Assembly (NCBI GenBank): GCA_022592445.1 | Contig: JABYQR010000152.1 | Coordinates: 37,866-101,865, forward strand | DNA: 64,000 nucleotides | Origin: Cytidiella melzeri | Lineage: Eukaryota; Basidiomycota; Agaricomycetes; Polyporales; Irpicaceae | Direction: 5' to 3' | Shown here: piece after piece, positions 12,249 to 24,965 of the stretch | How the letters are laid out: the number at the start of each line of letters is the position of its first letter | Position numbering within the stretch: position 1 is the stretch's first letter | Notes under the pieces: model-generated | Told to the model about the DNA's origin: nothing | The model's input: only the letters and a program-made list of their open reading frames with translations | Databases searched by the model: none | Program-made: the position numbers and the translations under genes

Positions 12249-12466
12249 CTGGGCAAGTCCTGGAATATATTCTCGACTGTTCCTTCTAAAAGCCCTTGCG
12301 CATCCATATCACGATCGAAGCAACTTCATTGAAGACAAGACGAGCTGGCAGTAAACTTGCTTCGTGGCAGGTCAATCAGGTGGTAGAAATACAACGGCAT
12401 CTTCGCGTAACTCATATGTATTTCAAATACAAGTTGTCATTTGGCAGAGCCCAAACACGAGGGATC

Positions 12467-15007
12467 CTACTCTTCATCTTCTTCGTCAGCCTCATCGTCC
12501 TCATTCCCAAAGTCAGTTACGAGCGCACCGAACCTGCCGCCGGTAACGTTCACCTCGTCTTCGTCTTCGTCTTCGTCTTCGTCTTCGTCTTCTTCGTTGT
12601 CATCCCCGACACCGCTCATCAGCGCCGCGAATCTGCTCGCGGCGATTATCACCACTGGTCCGTCTTCATCCTCGTCATCATCGCTGTCCTCTTCTCCTTC
12701 GTCGTCTTCTTCTCCCTCGTGCTGCTGGCCAGAAACACTTTCCGATCTACCGGCTTCCTCGTCGGAATCGACGTCCTCCTCCTCGACAACACTGTCAACA
12801 TCATCGTCATAACCTTCCACCTCCGCCTCCTCCACGCCTTCTTCTTCGTTAGAGATCCATATACCCACGTCTGAAGACTGGTTTGCTTTGATGACACCCA
12901 CCGGTGTATCAGGCGGCCAAAACGCCCATTTGATCCGGCCTTCTGCCAGAGCTCGCAAAACTAATCACACCCGAGACGAGGGGAAATTGAGTGTTCTCCG
13001 TGTGTACAAGATAGGAACGTGACGTACTAAAGTTTCCTGCTCGGTTGACATCCGGCCTCCCAGCCTTCGCAGTCACCCACCCTTTCTTCAGTGCAAAAGC
13101 CGTGAGGATGTCCATGGCTGTCCATATCTCCTGCTGTTTCCCTTTTCCGTGAGGTGCATCGGGGCGGGGTACACGCCATGTACGTTTGTCGGCCTCTTGA
13201 GGGCCGGAGAGGGAAGGATGCGTGAGTGAAAGGATGGTTTCGAGAGGAAGGAAGGAAGCGGCGTGGTGAATGCACAGTGGGACAGCTGAGACGCGTGAGA
13301 TAGGGAGGATGCCTGCGAGGACCTGGTAATACATTAAGTAGGTTTAGACGGATGAGATACGTCTGCAAATTTCTCACTTGCGTCTCCATTGGGACGAGAT
13401 TAGGCATGACGAGACCCGGACAGTCAACAAGCCTAACCTCTGGTGTCCAGAAGAGTGTTTGGAAATGCTTGGTCTTGAGAAAATGTTTAAGCACTCGGCC
13501 TATACATGACAGCAGATGATCCTGACCTTTCCTGGTGTCCGCGAGGCTCTTACTTTTTGCGTGCCGAAGAGCGCATTTAGCAACGACGACTTTCCAACGT
13601 TAGGTTGGCCTGCAAGAACGTCAGCTATGTGCCCCGGGTTTCAGTCAGTGAGCCAGCCGACCTATTAGCCCCACGGTCAGGTATTCTGGTTCTTCAACGT
13701 CTTCAGCCGCCTCTTGTTTGTCGACACGATTGTCTTCAGCGTCATCTGGTTTAGGCTTTGGTCTCGGAATAGCTGCTCCTCCAACCACAGACCCAACCTT
13801 CCCGCCACGGGCATTTAGGACAACGTCCCAGTCTACTTCACGCTTGACTGGCGGCTTCCAGACCTTAACCTTCTCAGGAATGTCCCTGATCCGTTCGGGT
13901 GGCTCTAGCAGCTCAGCGTGAGTCTCCTTCAGTGCACCAACCAGCGTTTGACGAAAGGCCGAGGGTAAGTGAGGCTCATACACATGCTTTCCGTTCACAG
14001 TGCCCTGTTTCTCGGCGTATGCCTCGACCTGTACGACGCGTGCAAGTGGATGCTTGGCTCGCAAATACCGGGCCCAGGCTTCGGCACGCTCGGAACCGGC
14101 GATATCTACTTTGGTGAGGACGAGAATCGTACGCTTTCGAGCATTTGCAGAAGAAGAGAGGAACGACGAGAGCGATGGCGGGTAGTGCAACAGTGGGCAA
14201 CGGGAGTCAAGGAGGATGAGGACAATCTGTGATATTTCCATTACACGCCATCTGTACAAATGGGTGAAAGCCGTTAGAATGAGCGAGAAATTCAAGAGAG
14301 TCGTCTATCATGCGAGCGAGCGCACCAGTGCAGGGTGCGAGACAAGAAGATGGATGTGTAGGTACTAATACAGAATATAGAGATAATTCGTACAGTTGAC
14401 GCCAAACTTCGAGATTTCGCTCGTAGGAGGTGGGTGCATGGGGCATGATTTCTTGCACAAATGTCGACTGGTCAAGAGTAAGGTCTGCAGGAGGTGGCTT
14501 GGTCTCAGGAGCACACCAGTCTCCGATGATAGAGTCAGTCTGGTCGAGCCACTTCTTGAAGAGACCTTCTTCGTTCTTCTCGACCTCTTTCTTGGTCATC
14601 TCGTACCTCCATTTAGGTCTCCTAGGGCAAGTTAGCTGCTCGCGTTTAGAAGTGGGATCGGTTGTCTGCGTTCCAGCGTCAGAGTTGACATCCCAAACAG
14701 CAGCCTCCGGTAGAACCGGGCGAGGCAGTGGAAGGTTGGCGGCTAGTCGCTTGGTCTCCTCGAGGAACTCTTTGGGTAGCTTGACAAACGACGACTGAAG
14801 TCGGCGCGATGACTCTGCCGCTGCAGTGCTCCTTGTAGATGGACCTGCGTCAGGGTCCTGATCAGTATCGGTAGCCTTGGCTTTGCCCTTGCGACGTTTG
14901 TCGGGCTTTGTGGGTGGTGGAGGGGAGATATCTCCCCGCTTAATTGCTCGTTTTTGCTGTAGCTGGAGTTTTCTCTGTTTTGCAGAGATGGGCTTGCGTC
15001 TTTGCAT
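12467..15007 (-). CDS. GNL1: GNL1-type circularly permuted GTPase
   Basis: The N-terminus MQRRKPISAKQRKLQLQQKR matches the basic start of GNL1 (HSR1) proteins. GTP motifs occur in permuted order: G4 LTKVD, then G1 GQPNVGKSSLLNALFG, then G3 DCPGL. NLEVWRQL/WRVMEIS is the family signature before G4 and is created by splicing a 142-nt intron (14393-14252). The P-loop exon is short and bounded by introns. The last exon (12960-12467) codes a strongly acidic tail with Asp-Glu runs. Length is about 700 aa. Relatives (Lsg1, Nog2) act in large-subunit ribosome assembly; the exact GNL1 role is less clear. It is divergent from the methyltransferase gene, with a shared 377-base promoter region. Confidence 0.88.
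12555..12596 (-). repeat. Hexanucleotide repeat coding an Asp-Glu tract in the GNL1 gene
   Basis: About six copies of a GTCTTC-type unit (GAAGAC on the coding strand) code alternating Asp and Glu in the acidic tail. It is in frame and likely length-variable. Confidence 0.7.
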
Positions 15008-15384
15008 GAGTACTGCAACGTACCGTGAGGATTAGCGTAGGATGTTGGGCGCAAGAAGAAAGCACTGTCACGCTCATCGCGGCGGGTCTATATCATCGTC
15101 ACGGATCACAGATTAGGATGTGACCAGTCAGTCTAGATTGATTGATTGATGGTGGTTGTACAGAGAATTGTTACCCACGGATACACAGTAAATACAAAGT
15201 AGATACAAAGTCATTAACATTTCCTTACGACGCTTATGGGCGCTCAATGATCCTGCTTCCCACTGTCACACTCACGAGTCGTTCTTCTCTTTGATCTCGG
15301 CGTCCCTATGCCTCGAGATGGCACCCTCCATCCCTCCCACAGTCTTCACTCTCTTCCCCTGACCACCACCTCTGCCTAGGCAAT

Positions 15385-17485
15385 ATGCCCGTCGCAACAA
15401 CAACCTACACACACTCCCGCCCAAGCTACAGCTCCGCAAACGCACCGTCGTCTCCAGAAACAAGAAGAGTCTACAAGAAGGAGGACAAACTAATCCTTCA
15501 GCATGGTTCCAAGTTGCATTCGTATGGGAGGGACAAGGCCCCCTACCCATTCTCGTTTGACCCAGAAATACTGTCCCTGTGCGTGCTTCGTTTCGCAATG
15601 CCCCGGGCGGAAAGTGACACCCCACGTGGTTATGTGCTTGCAGTGGAAGCATGGATCATACCTTGATGCGTCAACAGCAGGGCTCCGTGAGCTGCATCGA
15701 CTTCAAAGACGACACGCCGCAGCGATGCCTCGACCTGGGAACCGGAGTGAGTCCCTCGCCCACTGTGATTGAGTGTAGCGCTGACTCTGTTTAGCTTGGT
15801 GACTGGGTTGTAGATGCTGCAAAGCAATGGAAAGACTGTACCTTCGTAAGTCGCAACGCCGATTGTGTGCATGGGACGGCTCTCAGCTTGGCAATAATTC
15901 TAGGTTGGCTATGACCTCGTGAACATACAAATACCACTCATGGCTGTGGACAAGTCAGTAGCGAAGCGGATACAATGGGTCCATGGCAATTTGTACGTGC
16001 ACTCAAGTTGTGCCGCCGGTGGTTGATGGCACCCTGACTTTGTCCCTTTCACAAGCCTGAGGCAGAAGCTTCCTTTCGAAGATGATGAGTTCGACTACAT
16101 ACATATACATTGCATCGCGTTTGGTGTGCCTGAGAATAAGGTTCGTTTCATTACTCGAATGAACTAATTAATCTCATCACTTCCCATGCAGTGGCACGAT
16201 TTGTTCGAGGTAAGCGTTTCTGCAGCCTTGCGCGCAATCACTGACCAGTACACAGGAAATCCGCCGAGTGCTTCGACCAGGTGGTGCGATCGAAGTCATA
16301 GAAGAAGGTAAGGCCAAAACATCAATGTTCACCGGATAGTCATGCTTACGCATCCCTCGTAACAGACGCGATCTTTCCTATACTTCCCCGCTGGTTCACG
16401 GCCCCACTTCATGCTCCCAGAAAGAGGCGGCTGTCGATATCTGAAGAGCAAAATGAGACGATTATACCCCAGCCCATGTCATTCGACGAACTACCACATG
16501 ATCATGCCTTGCTTGAGTCCCTGTTCAATGCCGTCTTCCACAGCCGATTCATCAGCCCCAAGCCAAGCTGTGAGTGCCCAGCCATCACTCTCTTCCGTCA
16601 TGGCCGGGACTAATATATTTGCAGCCACACTTCCTAGCTACTTCTCAATGTTTTTTGGTCATGTTTTGTCACCGCCAGTAGTCCACTTCCCTATGCCACC
16701 CATTGCCCCCCTGCTTCCGCCAGCAGCTGTGAACGCTTCCTTTGATGAAACACGGACGAGCATCAAGGCTATACCCCCTCTTCGCTACCGGTCAGACTCT
16801 AGCGCATCAGATTTGCACTCAGAGCCGTCACAATCGAGCAGTGTACCTCGCTCCATTGAACACACAGCATCGTCATCAAGTGCAGACTCGAACGTCCCTG
16901 GAACCTCTACGCGAAGTAATCGCTCGAATATACGCTACGAAGGGACACGCATCGGCTCAACTAAAGACGCCCTGTTGCTCGTCCCTATATCCGATGGCGA
17001 TAGTTTGGACGATACCACGTTGGTGTTCTTGTTGAAGAGAGCGGTGAGTCTGGTGCTGAGTGCCAGAGAGGCGATGTGGGATGAGCTGGCGGAGAGAGTT
17101 ACCAGTAGGGAGAGGGAGGAGGAGAAGGATCAGTTGAGGGATTTGTATGGATGGGAGGAAACTGATTTCGATCTGGACGCGTGCAGGCGTATTTTTGACC
17201 GACTGGTCGAGAGGTACAAGGAGTGAGTTACTTGATTGTATTTCAAGAAAGTTGCTGCTGATCGTAACACGTAGGGATATGCATATACGCATCTCGATGT
17301 GGCATGTTCTGACAAAGAATGGGTGGGAGCTACCGAGGCGGGATGCGTTGTCCAAGGCGGAGTTCATCGAGGACCAGCGGTTCCGACGTGCAATCATAGA
17401 TGCACAGCAGCAGGCGAAGGACGACGATGCCCGCATGCCTTGTCGGAGTGTCAGGCTTCTTGTAGGGATGAAGATGATTTCTTGA
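15385..17485 (+). CDS. Class I SAM-dependent methyltransferase
   Basis: The ATG at 15385 opens a Ser/Thr-rich N-terminus. At least eight short introns follow; the last exon is small and ends at 17485. SAM-binding motif I is CLDLGTGLGDWVVDAA, formed across an intron, followed by FVGYDLVNIQIP (acidic residue after strand 2), FDYIHIHCIAFGVPE (motif after strand 4) and EIRRVLRPGGAIEVIEE (post-motif). These place it in the broad methyltransferase group 25/31 type found often in agaricomycetes. A long Ser-rich, low-complexity insert follows the catalytic domain (about 16.7-16.95 kb). The C-terminal part is helical and charged. Substrate is unknown; the genomic neighbours give no hint. Confidence 0.8.
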
Positions 17486-17621
17486 GGTCTTGAGGGTATT
17501 CATTCGTCTGTCATCGTCTTTTCAAGCTGTATGTTGTAAGCATTTGTACTGTATCTCGGATCCTCCACGACGCTGTTTAACGACCTGTGACGCTGCTGCT
17601 GTTTCTGCACTGTAGTTATGT

Positions 17622-17963
17622 TTAATAACATCTGTTGTCCGCATTAGGCCACTGACGGCCTTGTGGCGTCGGTCGTGCTGTAGACAGGTTCATCAGTGTT
17701 TCTTGAGGTATCAGTAAGTCTTCTACAGCCTCAACTGCTTGTCTCATATCTCCAAATGTCTCACCTGTATGAACAGGGAAACGCATGATCATGTCTTGCG
17801 AGTTAACGACCGAGACGCTGACCACTTTCGAGTTTGCGCATTTGAAGGCTGTAAGCTTAGCGGCATGGCTGCCTCGCTCTTGAAATCGCTTGATGGCTTT
17901 GCCGTCGAGCTTTGGTCGAAACTGGATGCTTTGAAGAATTTCAGTCACCCTCTCGTCAGCCAC
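17622..17963 (-). CDS. Unrecognised short open frame, doubtful
   Basis: A 113-codon frame on the minus strand begins with GTG and not ATG. A splice acceptor (ctgacag) just upstream, near 17990, could extend it into a gene whose 5' part would overlap the ThrE gene promoter. The composition looks protein-like (KLDGKAIKRFQERGSHAAKL) but shows no domain I know. It may be a relic or chance. Confidence 0.2.
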   Translation of the reverse strand: MADERVTEILQSIQFRPKLDGKAIKRFQERGSHAAKLTAFKCANSKVVSVSVVNSQDMIMRFPVHTGETFGDMRQAVEAVEDLLIPQETLMNLSTARPTPQGRQWPNADNRCY

Positions 17964-18097
17964 TTTGGTGTCAGCCGGTTGAATCGAACATAACTGTCAG
18001 CCACTACTGTTGGGCTCGAGACGCTGTTCAGGCTGACTTTGGACGTTACGACCACAATCCTCTATTTCCCCTCTTACGACAACAGGTAGTTAACGCA

Positions 18098-20306
18098 ATG
18101 TCTCAGAATGTGCCATTGTCGGGCGACTCGCGGCAAGGACGACTTCGAAAATCCTCTTTGGTGGAACAGGCTCAACCTCCAAGCCCAGAGAAAAGTGCTA
18201 GGTCGTCATATTCCGACGGACTCAGTGGATATAATTCGCTTGGATACCCCTACGAAAACTCTCCTGTGACGGGCTTCTTGGGACCAGGGACTGGCGTGAG
18301 CACGACCCTCAGACCGTCGATCGCCAGTCAGTCGATGCAGCAAAGGCGATCTTTCAAAGCCGACGCGCCCGTCTCTCCCTCTCCTGTGTATGCCTCTCCG
18401 TCCTTGAACAAGAGCCCTATGTCGAAACAACAGCCGAGAAGGTTCTCAGTGACGGCGCAACTCAAGGGGACGTACAAACAGCGAGTGGCGATGCTGAGGA
18501 GGCAGAGCAGAGAAATCGTGGAGCATATCGAACGTATGTTGTTTCTCGAGTATTGCTTTTGAAGTCGATGACGATTTCTTTGTGCAGCTTATGAAGACCG
18601 AGTGGATTTCATCCTCATCTTAGCACAGAGCTTGCTTTCTTTCGGCGCACCATCGCACCGAATCGAGTCTCAGCTCGAGTGCGCGGCCACAATGCTGAAC
18701 ATCCGCGTCGGATTCGTCCACCTTCCGAATCTCATCATCGCCAATCTAATGGAGGCTGGCACAGTCGTCCAGGAAACTCGGTTTGTTCGAGCTGGAGGTC
18801 GCATAGCGCTCACTAACCTCCATCGGGTTCACCTCGTCTATCGCGACGTCCTCCACGACAAGGTCGGGGTCAAGGAAGGGACTGACAGGCTGAGAAAGCT
18901 GCTCCGCGCAAGACCGATCTACCCGATATGGATTAGGTGCATCTTCGCGTTTGTTTGTGCGTCGGTCATATGCACGACGGCCTTTGGTGGTTCCATTTTG
19001 GACATGTTCATTGGAGGCACGGGCGCTGCGATCCTGCAATACCTTGGGCTGAGCGTCGCGTCAAAGAGTGCCATGTACGCTAATGTGTACGAGTGAGTGT
19101 TGCATCCTGTGTCACGTCCAGGACGAAGCGACTTAGATTTCGTTGCAGAATCTCCATGTCCATCATTGTGTCGTTTATTGCGAAAGCGCTAGGAACCGTA
19201 CGTGGTGGCGTCTTCTGTTACAGCGCTATCTCGTCTTCTGGGGTGGTCCTGATTCTCCCCGGTTTCACTATCCGTATGTCGTTCTGTGTTCATTTCGATC
19301 CAAGTTGCTGAGGATATCACAGTCGTTAGCGCCCTAGAGTTGACCTCGAGGAATATCATGTGCGGCTCCCTCAGGATGGTGTATGCATTCATATACACCC
19401 TCTTCCTAGTATGATCCAACCTCTCAAGCATACACTCCTTCATCTTATATATATATCCTTTTTTAGGGCTTTGGTTTGAGTTTTGGCGCAGATCTCTATC
19501 TCGCCATCAGCAAATCCGGACGACAAAACGAAGGATACATCCAAGCTGCGGAGTCCGAGTTTTTGCAGGGAGCTTTCCACGCAGCCAATGCGACTTCAGA
19601 CATTAGTGTGATTAGCGGCGCGTTCGCTTTTCTGGACTCTACCAGCGGGAATCCGTACCTCGTAAAAGGTGCACTCTCTTTCCATCCTTCAATCGCTCAA
19701 TTGTTGCTGATGTATCGTCATTGATTGTAGGCTGCTATCGCGATCCTTCATGGCCATGGTATAGACAACCGTTCCCCTGGTGGTCTCTGCTGTTCCTCGT
19801 ACCTCTTTACGCCACATGCTCGTCCGTAGCGAATCTCCAGCGTATCCGGAGCGTCCAATTACCCGTGATGGTGATATTCTCTTGTGCGTCTTACGCGACC
19901 ACGAAAGCGGTGACGATGTACGTGACGGACCACGTTGCGGTCGTGTCAGCGTTCGGGGCCATCGTGATTGGGCTGTGCGGAAACATCTGGTCCAGGCTGG
20001 GAGGAGGCACGGCTTTCACTTCTATGATCACTGGGGTGCTGTTCCTCGTACCTGTGAGTACCCGACACAGCCTAAGAATGTACGTGTAATCCCTGATAAC
20101 ACTGTTCGTTCACGCAGTCTGCCATAGGTAACGGGGGTGGTCTGATATCTAGCTACCGTACGGCTGCTCAGCAGTACTCGGACACGTTCCAGCTAGGTCT
20201 GAGGATGATACAAGTCGCCTCAGGCGTCACTATCGGGCTTTTCGTCGCTCAGATCGTCGTCTACGCGCTCGGTCGGCGAAAGAACGCTGCATACTTTGCG
20301 TTTTAG
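18098..20306 (+). CDS. ThrE/Prm10-family (DUF1212) membrane transporter
   Basis: The gene has at least seven exons; introns begin at 18534 and after 19093, 19272, 19409, 19667 and 20050. The N-terminal third is Ser/Pro-rich and hydrophilic. The soluble-looking core follows: YEDRVDFILILAQSLLSFGAPSHRIE, the characteristic Gly-Ala-Pro-Ser-His-Arg-x-Glu motif of this family. Then come about ten hydrophobic segments, including IRCIFAFVCASVICTTAFGG, a GG-VFCYSAISSSGVVLILPG block, and LGGGTAFTSMITGVLFLVP with SAIGNGGG. Bacterial ThrE exports threonine and serine. Yeast Prm10 is a pheromone-regulated membrane protein of unknown transport activity. The C-terminus is at 20306. It is convergent with the SNF2 gene, 244 bases apart. 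Confidence 0.85.
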
Positions 20307-20550
20307 AGCATGATTATACATATGATACAGTCATTATTTATTAATTTGTGGTGGATAAGTTGGCATATAAAGAGCATTTTACTGTAATCGACGATAAAAT
20401 ATGTCCGTGCGCATCTAACAGATAAGAAAATCGCTTTTGCTACAGAAATCAGCAGGCTTATACATGACGACGGCTGCAACAGAGCAAGGACGGTGAGATA
20501 ACAGTGTGACAGGATGTGGATACAGTGCGAGGGGCAGAAGGGAAGAAGGA

Positions 20551-23500
20551 TCATGCACCAAAGAGCTGGTTGAGCTCCTCAATGCGGCGCTGCAACAGTT
20601 CGGCTTTGCTGTAATTCTGGCCGAGTGTCATATTTGCGAGCTCGGTCTTCTTCCGCTGGACCTCAAGTAGTCGCGCCTCAATTGAGTTCTCGATGACGAG
20701 CTTGACCGTCGTGACCGGACGTGTTTGACCGAGCCGATGCTGATCAAGACTCATTCAGAACTTGAGAAATCTGAGCGATGCACAAATTGAACTCACGATA
20801 CGATCAACTGCTTGGTTTTCCACCGCAGGGTTCCTGGGGTCATCGGAAAAAGTATGAACAGTAGCTCTAGTTTTGGCGACGTCACGTACCAGTAGGGATC
20901 CATGAGATAGACCCGCTGAGCAGCGGTGAGATTGAGACCGACACCACCGGCCTTCAAACTAACCAACAATACTTCACAGCCTGGATCATGCTTGAGGGCC
21001 TCCATAGCACGCGTCCGCTCGTCGCGTTTCATCGTCCCGTCGAGCCGGTCGTATCGAATCCGAGCCAACTCCAACGCATCCTCAATCCTAGGGAGAGACA
21101 ACGTCAATGAGTGATGGATCCTTTCATACTCGTGTTCATACATACTTATCAAGCATGGTCGTCCATTGTGAGCTAGGGCTCTCAGTAAGCATAGCAATGC
21201 GATATATCGGTGATAGAACTCACAACACCACGGTCTTGACGACACCGTCCTCAACGTTGTTCCCCTTGTCGTCAACCATCTGGACCTCGATAGTTGTCGG
21301 GTCGTAGTTGGCCGAGTAAGGATTCCCACGCGAAAAGTGGATAAGATCGCTAAGCAGCGTCTTGATCTTAGTAGACGGGTGATAATTCTCAATATTTACA
21401 GGGCCCTTCTGTCGCTTTTCCTTCCTTCCAGACTTCTTCTTAGTGACCACCTCCGCCGACAGAATGTCGGGCATGAAATGGACAGCGTCGTTTTGCGACA
21501 GAGGGGCACGGCATACGCCACATCCTTGCTTCGCATCAGGCTTCACAGTCGGCCATTCAGGGCAACAAGAATTCTTGAAACATCCGACACAGAACAGATG
21601 CTGGCAGCGAGTCAGGATCACCTGGATAGGGCCCGTAGGGCTGTTCTGTCGTGTCGAGCTACGAGAAGCAGCGACCTTCGGTTTCCTTCCACGTTTGCTC
21701 GTAGTCGGTTCGGTGTCACATAGTGCATCGCCTTCTGCGTCGTCCGCCGGGACACCAAGTTCATAACCGCATTCCACACATTGCGCCGTGCCGGCCTCCC
21801 TGAGAAGAGCGAAGATGGCCGTCGCTCGAGACAAGTTGATGCCCTCTCTTGCAATGGTCGCTGCTAGTTCGTCATAGTTCGGTGCATCTTGTCCCTGTCC
21901 GTCGCCTATCAAGCCCAGCCCTTTGTTCATAACAAGCTCAAAGTGATCACAGATCTGACGGAGACGAAGGATCTTCTGGAGGATACCGACGTAGTTTTTC
22001 ATCACCTCGTTCTGCTTGGACATCTCGGTGAACTCCGCCTTCGACTCGGAGAAGAATTGATCATAGATGGTCTTCTCGTGCTCGTCAAACTTGAGGAGCC
22101 TGAGCTCGTCGCGACGGGGAGGAAGGGTAAGGATCCTCTCGCCGTTCTCAGCCTTGGACTCCTTCGTGCGGCGGAGGGTGATGTACTTCATGATGCTCTG
22201 CAGGCGCGCGACGCCGACAGTCTGGCCATACTTCACAGGGGTCCCAATGAATTCAGTCCACACTGCCTTCTCGTCGAACGGCTCCAGCTTCAGAAATTTG
22301 AGAAGCGCAAATACATCATCTAGCTTGTTTTGCACCGGAGTGCCTGTCAGGCACAGACGACGGTCTGCCACGAGATCGCAGCACGCGCGGCAAGCGACCG
22401 TGCTTACTTCCTTAATGGAACTTGAAGTCTGTGTTAGCGCCCAGGGACGTAAGATAGATAAGATAACTCGTAACACTCACTGGGCTTCATCAAGCACGAC
22501 TCGGAACCAGTGAACACTCTGCAAAGCGCTGCTGAGCTCAGTGGTACCCGCATGGCAAGGTTTCTTCCGCTTCTTGGCCGCAGCTTTCTTCGTCTTGTTG
22601 AGCTTGATGACAGGATTCCCTCGATCGTCGGTCTCTGGACAATCGCTGCTACAGCCTTCGTCTTCATCGTCGTCTCCGGCCTCGAGGCTCTTCGTCTGCT
22701 TTGAAAATTCCACCGCAAGCGTTGAATATGTTGTGATGACGGCGTCGAAATCAGCCAAGAAGGTAGGGTCCGGCTTCCGAGCATTTCCGTGATAAACGTA
22801 GACTCGCATACGAGTTCCTTCCCGCACTCGCCCTACGACTGTCGGCTTGGCCTCGGTTTTGACGTCAGAGCTTACACTCGTTGATAACGACGCCTGTGAC
22901 GGAGGCGTGCTGCACATTCCTCCCGTACCACCAACCACCTCGACTTCACCGCGCCAATGCTCTCTAAACTGCTCTTCCCAGTTGACAACCGTGGACAAGG
23001 GGCATATGATCAGGGTGGCGCGGGACTTGATCTTCAATCTGCTAGTTCGAAGGAATTCACTTTCCAGCTTATCTTGTTCACGGACAGCTTTGGCCTTCCC
23101 TTTAGCGGAGGTTGGCTCATTGCTGCCAGACGGCATTCCCCAAACGCTACCAGCAAAATGTGCAGCTGTTAGCTGAGGTTCACCCGATGTTGGATGTGGT
23201 GGAGGAGGCGGTTCGAGAGGAGTAGCAGCGAAGTCGCGAGCGGACCGAAGTGTTGCAGCTAGCAGCGCAACGCATGAAATGGTTTTGCCAAGACCCATCT
23301 ACGGATAGATGCGCTAATTGAGTTATGACGCCGACAAAGATAATTGTAACTGGGAACGTACGTCGTCTGCAAGAATGGCACCTTTCGCTGAGCGCGGCTC
23401 TTCGAAGACTTCGCGTTGTGTCACGACGTGGTACCAACTCATTTCCTTGGAAATAGGATTAAAACGTGCTTGCCACAGTGACGCGCCGCCGGTGATTGGC

Positions 23501-24965
23501 AGTTCCGCTTCCCGCTCGAGCATGAACGTGAGAGCTTTCTTTTGATGTGGGTAGAGCTTCGTCGCAATTTCAGGAGCTGTGAAGCACGTATCATGGATGG
23601 GACTGCCATTAGTAAGATGGATCACGCTAGAATGGTGTAAGCGTACGAGGGTCAGTTTCCGGCAATTCATCGCCATCTTTCAAACTCTTGAAAAGTTCGT
23701 CTATCTGACTCCGTTGTACCTCCACACTCTTTCCGGAGACGGTATTCCACCGGCCTATATTATTACCCGAGCTGGACCCAAAGAGAGCACGACTATGACC
23801 GCCTGGTGGGGGGTTATGAGGATTCCAGTAGTGTTGCTGCTTGAGTCGTTGTATATCCGAGGGTACAATAGGGTGATCCAAATATAGAGCATGCTGATGC
23901 AGGTAATTGGCTACGACCGTTATATTCCCTTTCGGCGTGAACACCAGCAAAGTCAAGGGGAGTATGGGTAACTGGCGTGTCGTCAAGTCCGAATGCTCGT
24001 GATTAGTAACTGGTCATAATGATGCCATAGAAGCGACATACATTGGGCTGGCCACGACGGACCTTGCCATCAAGACGAATAAGACCCTTTCCTAACATCG
24101 GGCCTAGCAAGGTCGCAACTTTTTGCTCTACAACGCCGAAGTCCTCCCCTGTGACCACCTCGCCGGTAGGGCTTATCATATTCGGCGTTCGAATATGGAT
24201 AGTCTCAGAGTTCCCTGACCTTCCACCATTGTGCTCGTAGCTCATCCGAACGGGTGCCCAATCACCATCAAGGGAAGAAGGGTCGCGCTGAGGCTGGAGA
24301 TAGGCGACAGGATACAGGACCAGAGCTGTGGCTGTCAGCTGGCCAATACAGACAGGCGTCTTAGGAGCTAAGTCCGGGGGTAGAGGGTTCTGCGTCTGTG
24401 GTGGAGGCGGAGGACGTGTCTGCGGTGGAGGTGAAGGAGAACTCGTTAAATCAATTACTTGAGGCTCAGTTCCGTGAGGGGCAATCGAAGTAGAGCGTGA
24501 GGCAGTCCCAAGTATCATCGGTGCAGGTTGGGCTATGGGTGTGAGCGCAGGACTTGGTTGGTGCTGCATGTGTTGAGGCGGGAAGAATGCGGCAGAGTTT
24601 GAAGGGCCAGAGAACATCGCCTGCGGCGGGGGACGCATCTGGTATTGCTCTGGTGTTCTTGCTCCTGGTGTAGACCGGGTCTGAGAGTATGGGCCAGAAG
24701 GAGCCGGGTGGATATCAGGATGTAATGAGGAATGGGACATGGCGGGAGATAGTCCAGAGTGATACGGCTGGGAAAGCACACTGCTGCTGGACGCTGCAGG
24801 GGTGAGTCTTGCAGCATTGAAGGCACGGCTTTGAGGGCACATTCGTTTGTGTTTCCTGTCATAAGTGTCATAATCCGAGTCTTCGTCTTCGCCCGTCAGG
24901 TCTATTGCATCGCTTCGTGCAGTTTGCTGTAGAGGCAGAACATGCTGTGGTGCTGCGTTCAGCAT
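20551..24965 (-). CDS. SNF2-family ATPase with embedded RING finger (Rad5/HLTF/Uls1 class)
   Basis: The start is at 24965 and the stop at 20551; the product is over 1,100 aa. In order: a Pro/Ser-rich N-terminus with two SUMO-interacting-like motifs (IDLTGEDED and VIDLTSSPSP); helicase motif I ADDMGLGKT (spliced), Ia TLIICPLSTVVNWEEQF, II LDEAH (the His is made by splicing at about 22.48 kb), III LTGTPVQNKLDD; then a C3HC4-like RING set inside the helicase (CVECGY, RCQHLFCVGC, CGVCRAPL); and the C-terminal helicase motifs RYDRLDGTMKRDER, LLVSLKAGGVGLNLTAAQRV and DRIHRLGQTRPV. The architecture fits DNA-damage-tolerance translocases and SUMO-targeted ubiquitin ligases. I saw no clear HIRAN domain. 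It acts in the nucleus. Confidence 0.9.

Noticed and set aside
12441..12874. Plus-strand frames of Ser or Phe/Val-rich sequence over the GNL1 acidic tail
   Set aside because: They are the antisense of GAA/GAC repeats; low-complexity shadow frames, not genes.
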